From Fuerstiella sp041398845 (lineage in GTDB: Bacteria; Planctomycetota; Planctomycetia; Planctomycetales; Planctomycetaceae), in the NCBI GenBank assembly GCA_041398845.1, contig JAWKTZ010000008.1, positions 124,001-188,000 on the forward strand: a stretch of DNA of 64,000 bases. The letters are read 5' to 3'. The notes below the pieces were generated by a model. The model was not told where the DNA came from. It did no database searches and saw only the letters and a list, made by a program, of their open reading frames with translations. The position numbers were made by a program, and so were the translations under genes. Below are positions 27,448 through 35,390 of this stretch, piece after piece; positions within the stretch are counted from its first letter, which is position 1, and each line of letters begins with the position of its first letter.

Positions 27448-28800
27448 TCAGGCTTTGAAGATTCTCTCGCGCCCGTCCGTGACGTGCTTTGTGGCGTTTC
27501 GAGTATCCAGCACCATCGGAGAATGCTTCACAATGAAATGGTAATCATATGCGGAATGGTCGGTCGCGATCAGAACACAGTCCTGAGCAGCCAGAAAATC
27601 GCTCGTCAGTTCCATGCTGGTCAGTGCGGGTAAGTCGTAGTGCCGCATCTTTCTGAGCTTCGGAATATGAGGATCGTTGTAGGTAACGCTGGCACCGCGT
27701 TCAAGGAGCAACTCCAGCAGTTCAAACGACGGACTTTCCCGAGCATCATCGACATCTTTTTTGTATGCCATTCCCAACAGACAGATTTTACTTCCTTTGA
27801 TTGGCTTGCCAACATTATTCAGGAATTCCGCCAACTGTCCGACCACGTAGCGTGGCATTCGGGAATTTACTTCGCCGGCAAGTTCGATAAACCGGGTACT
27901 CATGCCCTGGCGTCGAGCGAGCCATGTCAGATAAAACGGATCGATCGGGATGCAGTGTCCACCCAGACCTGGTCCGGGATAGAACGCCTGAAACCCGAAT
28001 GGTTTCGTCCTGGCCGCATCCACCACGTCCCAGATGTCAATCCCCATCCGGTCAAACAATGTCTTCAGCTCGTTGACCAGCGCGATGTTGACGGCGCGAT
28101 AGGTGTTTTCCAGAATCTTGCAGGCTTCGGCCACCTCGGCACTGGCCACAGGAATGACCTGGACGATGGCCTTCGAATACAGAGCCACAGCCAGATCACA
28201 ACTTTCCGGATCATAACCTCCCACGACTTTGGGAATTCCTGCCGCCGTGAAGTCCGGATTACCAGGGTCTTCGCGTTCCGGGCTGTATGCCACAAAGTAC
28301 TGTTCGCCACACGTCAGGCCGGCCGGATTGCGTTCCAGAATCGGCACCATGACATCACGAGTGGTGGTGGGGTAGGTTGTACTTTCCAGCACCACCAACT
28401 GAGATGGTCGCAGAGTTTTCGCAATGGCTTCGGATGTCAGTTCGACATACTTCAGATCCGGATCGCGACTGTCCGTCAACGGCGTCGGCACGCAGATCAA
28501 CAGCACATCTGCCTCACCCAGACGCTGCATATCCGCCGTCGGCTCCAGCATGTTTCGCTGTATCCAGTCGGCGATCGTTGCTGAGGCAACGTGTTTGATA
28601 TAACTGCGGCCTGCCTGCAGCTCGTCGATCTTTGTCTGATCAACGTCATATCCCAGACACCGAAAGCCGGCGTTCGTAAACGCACTGATCAGCGGCAGGC
28701 CGACATACCCCAGCCCGATGATGCCAACCAGAGCTGTTTTGTTCTCAATTTTTTCCAACAACTCCGCAGCAGCACATCGGGAAACAGCCGACTGACTCAT
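27448..28800 (-). CDS. Nucleotide-sugar dehydrogenase (UDP-GlcNAc/UDP-ManNAc 6-dehydrogenase-like)
   Basis: 450 residues from ATG 28800 (MSQSAVS); the longer frame to 28989 adds non-conserved sequence. NAD-binding 'GIIGLGYVGLPL' begins at residue 24 or so. The catalytic Cys is in 'GLGGHCIPIDPFYL', and 'SPEREDPGN' with 'KVVGGYDPESC' match the WbpA/TviB branch. It oxidises C6 of a UDP-HexNAc to a uronic acid for surface polysaccharide synthesis. C-terminal domain 'KICLLGMAYKKDVDDARESP' is intact. Monocistronic here. Confidence 0.92.
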   Translation of the reverse strand: MSQSAVSRCAAAELLEKIENKTALVGIIGLGYVGLPLISAFTNAGFRCLGYDVDQTKIDELQAGRSYIKHVASATIADWIQRNMLEPTADMQRLGEADVLLICVPTPLTDSRDPDLKYVELTSEAIAKTLRPSQLVVLESTTYPTTTRDVMVPILERNPAGLTCGEQYFVAYSPEREDPGNPDFTAAGIPKVVGGYDPESCDLAVALYSKAIVQVIPVASAEVAEACKILENTYRAVNIALVNELKTLFDRMGIDIWDVVDAARTKPFGFQAFYPGPGLGGHCIPIDPFYLTWLARRQGMSTRFIELAGEVNSRMPRYVVGQLAEFLNNVGKPIKGSKICLLGMAYKKDVDDARESPSFELLELLLERGASVTYNDPHIPKLRKMRHYDLPALTSMELTSDFLAAQDCVLIATDHSAYDYHFIVKHSPMVLDTRNATKHVTDGRERIFKA

Positions 28801-29005
28801 GGAAGACTCCACAGACACAAAAAACACACCCGGAACAAGGTTGATCCCGGATATCAAACAGACGTTCATGGGAACAGAACGATTGGGGGCACCTGCGGTG
28901 CCGTCAACCGTGACGACGTCCGTCAAACGACTTACGCGGGAATGGTGATTGCACGCAGGACAAAAAGAAAGTCTGTAACCCTCAGACAACCGATTTCCCG
29001 ACGGA

Positions 29006-30568
29006 TTACTGAGTCGCGTCGTCCCGAAGCGCGTCGTTCACGATCTTCTGTACCGTTTGGAAGGGAACGGCCAGCACGGATTCGCGACTTCGTCGAGCAA
29101 TATTCACCGCGACCAGTCGGCCGTCCAGTGAAAACAGCGGACCTCCCATATGTGCCGCAGAGACCGCAACATCATGCTGCAGAACATGAGAAAATCCGGT
29201 CCGACGTTCGCTTAATGTTCCCGCGTTGCCGTCCAGAAATTCCGCACGAGCAAGGAGTTCCGATGGCGGATGCCGCAGCGCTGCATGACCTGTTTTCGTT
29301 TTACCGCTGTGAACAAACGTCGCTGACACCCAGTCACCGGGCTGCAGCCGCAGCAGAATCTGCTCGACATCGTCCAGCCGAACAACGCTTTGATCCGCAA
29401 GCCGACTTATGTAATCGCCCACCTGCAGACCCAGATCAGCGGCTGTGCTGTTGGGGGAAACGTCGTCCACGAGCAGGCGGTCATCCTTCTGAATCAGGCC
29501 GCAGCCAAGTTTGGGCGGCGATGCGGCTTCCGTGTGATCCGTTCGGGAAATGATGCCGACATCCTCTGCCCGGTCGCCAAACACCAGGCATCCTGCAGAA
29601 TTCGATTCGGCTCCGATCGGGACTTCAATGGATTCAACTCGGCTCGACAGTTTCAGGACGGCAAGATCCAGCGGAACATCCTGCCGAATCAGCGTCGCCG
29701 GAATCCGGATTCCATCAACGGTACGAACAGCGATTTCGGAATATATCGCCACACGGCTCAGCTTGGTGACAACGGCACCACCGGTCACAATGGTCCCCAG
29801 CGCCAGAGACTTCTGATCGTCAGCGGCCAGAACCGCGACCACTCGCTTGTCCCGGAGTTTCTGAACTTCAGGCGTCACGGCAACACGTTCTTTAGCCATT
29901 GCTGAAGCCTGTTGAACGTGGATGTGTGCAGACAGATCGATGGTCGATGCAACCGCGTCACGACAGACAGAGAATGGCAGATGCAGATTCGAATCCCGGC
30001 CGGCCCCGATGCGCTGGTGAATTCCCACAAGCTGTCCGTCCGCATTCACCAGCGGACCACCGGAATCTCCTGCCGTCAGCAGGCAACTGCTCCGAATCAA
30101 CGACCCATTCCGACTGACCACACGACCCAGCCGCACAATGCTGGTCGAAGATGACTTTTCGCGAGCAGGAAAGCCACTCGCGATTAAGGCTGCGTCGATG
30201 TCTGTCGGTTCGACCGCGATCGGCAGAAAAGCGTATCTTTGCTGAAGGCCATCGGCGATCTTTAAGATGGCAACATCGGCCGTGCGGTTCTGAATCACTA
30301 CGGTCGCCGGCTTTCGTGTACCGCCTGACAGACGAAGCGTTGCCCGGGTCTGGTCGGGGAGCAAGCCGTGAGCCACGGTCAACACATAGCCGTTTTCAGA
30401 AATCATCACTCCTGATGAAAGGTCCGTTCCGCTGTCGACCTGCACTGTTGCGGCCGTGATGCGCGGCACCATGTCCTGAATGGCGGCTGCCACGGAACGG
30501 AGCTCTGCACCGCTTGTCCTGTCAGCCGACAACAGCATCAATAACATGGTCACACAACGCACAATCAT
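29006..30568 (-). CDS. Trypsin-like serine protease with degenerate second protease domain and PDZ
   Basis: 520 residues with a signal peptide (cleavage near 'TSGAE'). The first trypsin-like domain is complete: His in 'LTVAHG', Asp in 'RTADVAILKI', Ser in 'TAGDSGGPLV'. A second, related domain from about residue 230 has lost the catalytic signature ('AAHMGGPLF' instead of GDSGGP) and contains an inserted PDZ-like segment ('DVSPNSTAADLGLQVGDYISRLADQ'-type, about 365-395). HtrA-like proteins act in envelope protein quality control. The stop-start overlap at 30565-30568 links it with the cyanophycinase-like gene. Confidence 0.85.
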   Translation of the reverse strand: MIVRCVTMLLMLLSADRTSGAELRSVAAAIQDMVPRITAATVQVDSGTDLSSGVMISENGYVLTVAHGLLPDQTRATLRLSGGTRKPATVVIQNRTADVAILKIADGLQQRYAFLPIAVEPTDIDAALIASGFPAREKSSSTSIVRLGRVVSRNGSLIRSSCLLTAGDSGGPLVNADGQLVGIHQRIGAGRDSNLHLPFSVCRDAVASTIDLSAHIHVQQASAMAKERVAVTPEVQKLRDKRVVAVLAADDQKSLALGTIVTGGAVVTKLSRVAIYSEIAVRTVDGIRIPATLIRQDVPLDLAVLKLSSRVESIEVPIGAESNSAGCLVFGDRAEDVGIISRTDHTEAASPPKLGCGLIQKDDRLLVDDVSPNSTAADLGLQVGDYISRLADQSVVRLDDVEQILLRLQPGDWVSATFVHSGKTKTGHAALRHPPSELLARAEFLDGNAGTLSERRTGFSHVLQHDVAVSAAHMGGPLFSLDGRLVAVNIARRSRESVLAVPFQTVQKIVNDALRDDATQ

Positions 30569-32130
30569 TCCTCGATGACGATTCGACCTGCCAGGTCATA
30601 TGCTGCCCCCGACGACAGCATCAGGTAATCCGGGTCATCTGTCGCAGCATAACGGTCGCGATCGTAGAAATACACATTTCCCTCCCCGATCACACGAGCC
30701 ACCGATTTCTGCACAACCAGAGCGGTGGTTTCGTCAATTCCGATGCCCAGAATGGCCGGGTAGCGGTTGACCAGAGCTGTCATGTCCGACTGTCTTTTGC
30801 GCTCAGAAAAGTGCTGATCAATGGCCACTCCGCAAAGAAATCCCAATCCGCCTCGTTCGTATCCCGGAGCCATGATCTGCAGGTTTTCGATCGGCGTCGC
30901 TCTGGCCAGATAGTCGGCCTGAATGGAGGCTCCGGCGGACGAGCCACCAATGACACCTCCCCGTTTCAGGACATCATGCATCAACTGTTGAGCGGTGGTG
31001 CCATAATACGAATCCGAGAAATTCCACTGCCGACCACCTCCGAACCAGATTCCCGTCGCTTCCTTCAGTGGTCGCAGAAAGTCTTCGTCGACGTGGGCTC
31101 GACGACGATCTTTGGTGTGGACGACCGTCGCGTGCTTTACTCCCATCGATTTCCACATCGTCACAATCTGCTGTCGGACCGGTACCTGCGGCTCTTCGCT
31201 GCAGGGAATGTAAACCAGTCGTGCTTCGTCGGGACCTCCAGCCAGTTCGATCATCTGCTCCATCAGTCCGGAAGGTAAACCGCCACCGCCGGCGATCAGC
31301 AGCGTTCCATTGGCAACCTGAGGCACCTGTCTGTCAGGACCAGGAAACTCCGGCAGTGTCTGATCCAGAGCCATTCGACGCCACTGCGTGAGGTCGATCA
31401 TGTAGTCGTTCGGAGGCTGTCGTGTTGATGACTGCTGAGCGATCGACTGTTGCCGAAACACAGTCCCTTCGCGGCCTGCCACCACAAACAAGGCTGACCC
31501 TTCACCGAAAACGCGAACTCGCCGCTGGTTCAGCGAAACCACGGTTTGCGGCTCAACAGTCAGCCCGACCAGTGCTGAGTGGCGTTGCAGATGGCGACTG
31601 AATTCGTGAGCATCTCGGAACTGCAGCGAACTCTGCAGCAGCGTATCCGGCAGCAGTTTCAGGTCGGTGATGAGCGTTCCCGTCACCAGCAGAGTCTTCC
31701 CGTTACGGACAAATGTCTGCAATGCGTCGTTCAGTTTCAGTATGCGAGCCCGGTCGGCATCAGACGCCGCGTTCAGAAAATGCAGACAGCACACGTCGTC
31801 GGTCTGCATCGCCGATTGAACGTTTGCGACGAATTCTGCGGCCCTGGTGAATTCTTCAAGCTGAAGCTGCTGCTCAGAAAAAACAACTGAATAATCATTG
31901 TGCCAGTGTTCCGCTGCATGTCCGAAAAACAACACTCGTACTCGTTCGTCACCCCGGAGTCTCCCCAGAGCAGAATGTATCAGCGACGGATTCGAAAGCT
32001 CTGTCGCAATCAGCAACCGGCCTTCAATGCGAGTCTCCAGCGGCCACGCTTCGAACTGTGTCTGAAAGGCTTCAACGGACCCGATTGAACTCCCAATCGC
32101 AATCGCAGCGCACAGGTTGAGATATCGCAT
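30565..32130 (-). CDS. Cyanophycinase-like peptidase (family S51)
   Basis: 521 residues with an N-terminal signal-like segment ending at 'SVEAFQ'. The second half (about 245-500) is the S51 domain: 'GTLLIAGGGGLPSGLMEQMI', nucleophile Ser in 'VIGGSSAGASIQAD', 'LGIGIDETTALVV' and 'GEGNVYFYDRD'. The first half is poorly conserved (about 30-230, 'RVLFFGHAAEHWHND'), possibly a binding domain. S51 proteases cut alpha-aspartyl or cyanophycin-like peptides. It overlaps the HtrA-like gene by four bases. Confidence 0.88.
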   Translation of the reverse strand: MRYLNLCAAIAIGSSIGSVEAFQTQFEAWPLETRIEGRLLIATELSNPSLIHSALGRLRGDERVRVLFFGHAAEHWHNDYSVVFSEQQLQLEEFTRAAEFVANVQSAMQTDDVCCLHFLNAASDADRARILKLNDALQTFVRNGKTLLVTGTLITDLKLLPDTLLQSSLQFRDAHEFSRHLQRHSALVGLTVEPQTVVSLNQRRVRVFGEGSALFVVAGREGTVFRQQSIAQQSSTRQPPNDYMIDLTQWRRMALDQTLPEFPGPDRQVPQVANGTLLIAGGGGLPSGLMEQMIELAGGPDEARLVYIPCSEEPQVPVRQQIVTMWKSMGVKHATVVHTKDRRRAHVDEDFLRPLKEATGIWFGGGRQWNFSDSYYGTTAQQLMHDVLKRGGVIGGSSAGASIQADYLARATPIENLQIMAPGYERGGLGFLCGVAIDQHFSERKRQSDMTALVNRYPAILGIGIDETTALVVQKSVARVIGEGNVYFYDRDRYAATDDPDYLMLSSGAAYDLAGRIVIEE

Positions 32131-32194
32131 GCGAGAACCATTGAACAGACGTTTTGTGAACAGTTTCGTTAGGAACGCTTCATCAATAGATGGC

Positions 32195-32249
32195 GTAGTG
32201 GATTTCGCCAGAGATCCTGTGAGAAGGGAATTCTGGCGAATCCCACTAC
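32195..32249. repeat. Palindromic element PAL-D (18-bp arms)
   Basis: Left arm GTAGTGGATTTCGCCAGA (32195-32212) and right arm TCTGGCGAATCCCACTAC (32232-32249) form an 18-bp inverted repeat with one mismatch around a 19-bp spacer. Weaker outer arms AGGAACG (32171) and CGTTCCT (about 32274) suggest a larger 110-bp structure. It fills the gap between the SufS stop and the cyanophycinase-like start. Confidence 0.75.
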
Positions 32250-32279
32250 GAGGTGCGCCAGTAAATGATTGGTCGTTCC

Positions 32280-34006
32280 TTACGTCACTCGCAGCGTGTG
32301 GCGAGCAGATTCGATCGCTTTCACCAGCGCCGTGACATCAGATTCCGTACTGTAAGCCGCAAAGCTGACTCGCGTTGTGGCGCTCACTCCCAGCAGATCG
32401 TGCAGCGGCATGGTGCAGTGGTGACCGTGGCGAGTTGAAATTCCGGATCGATCCAGCAACGCCGCCAGATCTTCCGGATGCACACCATCAATGCGAAAAC
32501 TGATGATTGCTCCTTTATAAGCAACATCGGGGCCGTAGATCGTCATCCCGGGAATCTGCTGAAGCTGCTGTGTCGCAAACTGCAGAAGATGCTGTTCATG
32601 TTGATGGATCGCATCCAGACCATACTGCTGCACCCAGTCCACAGCGGTTCCCAATGCAATTGCCTGAACAATCGGCAGTGTCCCTGCTTCAAACTTTGCC
32701 GGAGCGGTGCCCATGTGGAACGATCTTTATGGACCTGAGAAATCATGTGGCCGCCGAAAACGGTTGGCTGCATTTCTGCCAGACGTTCCGCCTTGCCGTA
32801 CAACACACCGACTCCTGTGGGGCCGTAAAGTTTGTGTCCCGAAAATGCCAGAAAGTCAATCTCGTCGGCGATCACATCCGTCGGCATGTGCGGGACACTC
32901 TGAGCACCATCCACAACCAGCACGGCTCCCACTTTGTGAACCCGGTGAGCCAGTTCGCGAATGGGATTGACGGTGCCCAGGACGTTGGACATGCCAGTTA
33001 CGGCCACAATTCTTGTTTTTGACGTCAGCACTTCGTCCAGACGTTCCAGATCCAGTCGCCCGTCAGTCGTCAAAGGAATGAACTTCAACGCGGCCTGTTG
33101 ACGCAGTGCCAGTTGCTGCCATGGAACGAAATTCGCATGATGTTCCATTTCGGTGATGAGGATTTCATCGCCCGGAGCAATGTGCTGGCTGCCCCAGCCA
33201 AAAGCAATCATGTTCAGTGCGGCCGTACAACCGGGAGTGAACGCGATCTGCTGAGGCGCTGCGGCGTTCACCAGATCGGCGATTTTCTGACGAGCCGCTT
33301 CCAGTTCGTCATCAATCCGGGCACCAAAGCTGTAGCGGCCTCGATAGGCATTGGCGAAGTATTGCTCTTCGACTTCACGTTCTTTGTCGATAACGGTCTG
33401 AGGCTTCTGAGCTGACGCTCCACTGTCCAGATAAACAGGCTGCTCACCGTTGTTCAGCCGCTGCATCAGTACGGGAAACTGCCGTCGCACCAGGTCAGGA
33501 TCAAACGCGATTGCCGAAACCGAAATTCTTGACTGTGGTGACATCTCTGCGGAAACCACAGTCGAACCGACGCCGGAGGTGTCTCCGGCGGCCACGTACG
33601 AGGCCGCAATCCGGCGAATACGATCCACCATCCCCTGCAGGCCGTTGTGACGCTGAGGAGAAATGTATCGTTTCAGATGCAGGCGATCGAAGATGTCCGC
33701 AATCGGAATCTGCAGAATCTCACTGGCTCGTCGGCCGGAATATGAGGCCAGCAGAATTGTGATCAGGCCGCGGACAATTTCGGCGTCGCTGTCGGCATGA
33801 ATTGCGAGTACCGGATCCTCGCCGGAAGTTTCCGGTTCAGCGGTGAGCCACACCTGTGACTGACAACCATGCACAAGGTCTTCGGCGCGGCGCTGATCGT
33901 CGGTGAATCGCGGCAGATCATACCCCAATTCGAGCAGGTACTGTGACTGGTCGCGTGGATCCAGTTCCTCAAACTCTTCAAAGATTTCGGCAGTCGTGAT
34001 CAGCAT
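32280..34006 (-). pseudogene. sufS: SufE-SufS fusion cysteine desulfurase, single-base frameshift
   Basis: Residues 1-140 are a SufE sulfur acceptor with its Cys in 'VHGCQSQVW' (Cys48). From about 160 it is a SufS cysteine desulfurase: PLP Lys392 in 'FSGHKLYGP', and 'STRHGHHC' with the catalytic Cys near the end. The frame breaks after 'KDRSTWAPL' (about 32700): the rest 'AKFEAGTLPIVQAIALG' continues in another frame to the stop at 32280. Adding one C in CTCCGG would restore 'WAPLPAKFEAG'. Either the gene is broken or the consensus has an indel. The tandem order is mrp, then this gene (7 bp gap), a Fe-S cluster unit. Confidence 0.85.
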
Positions 34007-34013
34007 GTTGAGT

Positions 34014-35081
34014 TCACAGAATTTCCAGCGTCGGAGCGGCGGGACTTTCGGTCAGATGACGGGCAACCTGCATTGCCACATGGCGACACACCGCCTGCAG
34101 ATCATCGCGGGCAGGATTGTCATCCTTCAGCAGATTCATCATCTGCCCCCTGTCACAGTATTCGCGAATACAGGCGTTAATCGGAACTTCTCCCAGAAAC
34201 GGCACCTTCAGCTCTTCCGCAACTTTCTTTGCTCCACCTTTGCCAAAGATTTCACCCGTCATATTTTCGACAAAGCCCAGCACGGGCACGTTCACTTTCT
34301 GGTACATGTCGACCGCCTTGATGGCATCCAGCAACGCCACCTGCTGCGGAGTACACACAATGACGGCTCCAGCCAACCCGACCTGCTGCGACAGTGTCAG
34401 TGAGACATCGCCTGTTCCCGGAGGCAGGTCGATGATCAGGTAGTCCAGTTCGCCCCAGAGCGTATCCTTCAGGAACTGAGTGAGTGCTTTGTGCAGCATC
34501 GGACCTCGCCAGACCACGGACTGGCCCTGTTCCAGAAAGAATCCCATCGACATCAGCTTCAGGCCGTCGACGTCGATGGGTTCCATCCGCATCAGCTTCT
34601 GGCCTTCGCCACCCTGCTGTTCGGTCGCCCCCGGCTGCCCGGTTGCTCCCATCATATGCGGAATGCTGGGGCCGTAAACATCGGCGTCCATCAATCCGAC
34701 GCGGCAGCCCAGCGAATGCAGTCCGCAGGCCAGCGCCGCCGCAATGGTGCTCTTGCCCACGCCGCCCTTACCGCTGCCAACAGCAATGATGTTGTGAATG
34801 TTCAGCCCGATTCGTCCGCCCGCGTCTTTTCCTCGAACTCGGGTCGCCACCTGCACGTCCAGAGTCTGGCCAGGGTCCAGAGCGGAAGTGACTTTGTCCG
34901 CAATAAGCGCTTTCAGACGATCGCCGTCGGGATAGGCGGGAGTCGGAAGGTTGACCGTCACCACCGTGCGGCTGTCGTTCTGAGACACATCGCCCAACAT
35001 CCTGAGTTCCCCCAGCGGCTTTCCGAACTCCGGGTCAATGACCTGAGATGCAAGGGCACGAATGTCGTGAACGGATGGCAT
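34014..35081 (-). CDS. mrp: Mrp/ApbC-type Fe-S cluster carrier ATPase
   Basis: 355 residues from ATG 35081; the frame can extend to a TTG at 35102. An N-terminal MIP18/DUF59 domain (residues 1-75, 'VIDPEFGKPLGELRML') precedes a deviant Walker A 'GSGKGGVGKST' (102-112) and 'GLMDADVYGPSIPHMMG'. The usual CxxC near 'ENM..' is absent: the segment reads 'FVENMTGEIFGKGG'. These ATPases shuttle Fe-S clusters, normally bridging dimers through that CxxC. It precedes the SufE-SufS gene by 7 bp. Confidence 0.92.
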   Translation of the reverse strand: MPSVHDIRALASQVIDPEFGKPLGELRMLGDVSQNDSRTVVTVNLPTPAYPDGDRLKALIADKVTSALDPGQTLDVQVATRVRGKDAGGRIGLNIHNIIAVGSGKGGVGKSTIAAALACGLHSLGCRVGLMDADVYGPSIPHMMGATGQPGATEQQGGEGQKLMRMEPIDVDGLKLMSMGFFLEQGQSVVWRGPMLHKALTQFLKDTLWGELDYLIIDLPPGTGDVSLTLSQQVGLAGAVIVCTPQQVALLDAIKAVDMYQKVNVPVLGFVENMTGEIFGKGGAKKVAEELKVPFLGEVPINACIREYCDRGQMMNLLKDDNPARDDLQAVCRHVAMQVARHLTESPAAPTLEIL

Positions 35082-35130
35082 GAGACGGTCTTCTGAAGGC
35101 AAAATGCAGCCGGACGGCAGCGGAGTTGGT

Positions 35131-35231
35131 AAAGGCTATCTGAAAAAGGGGTCTGACCCTTTGGAGGGCAGCAAAATGACAGTCAAAAAGGCTGCCCGGA
35201 GAGGGTCTGACCCCTTTTTCAGATAGCCTCT
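35131..35231 (+). repeat. Palindromic element PAL-A copy 3 (101 bp)
   Basis: Same orientation and almost the same sequence as copies 2 and 4, with outer arms AAGGCTATCTG/CAGATAGCCTCT. The middle GGGTCTGACCC is present on both arms in the same direction, so its central base pair is unpaired here, unlike in copies 2 and 4. It ends 29 or 50 bp upstream of mrp, depending on the start chosen, in the probable mrp leader. Confidence 0.88.
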
Positions 35232-35390
35232 GGAAATAAGAAGCCAAGGCCATTGGCATCCTACGCACCTGTCCCGCCAGTTCAACAGTCGCTGCCGCGA
35301 AGTCTGACGTTTCGTCGATCCGAGACCGCCGAACAACCCGTTTTCTCAGGTGGCGTGATCGCGTCGCTGCCCATGACGTCCGGCACCTGC

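Noticed and set aside
27640..28584. Plus-strand frame of 314 codons opposite the nucleotide-sugar dehydrogenase
   Set aside because: Complement of a well-conserved Rossmann enzyme; composition is typical of an antisense frame in GC-rich DNA.
32690..32715. Programmed frameshift in the SufE-SufS gene
   Set aside because: No slippery run or downstream pseudoknot-like signal is evident; a one-base deletion explains the break more simply.
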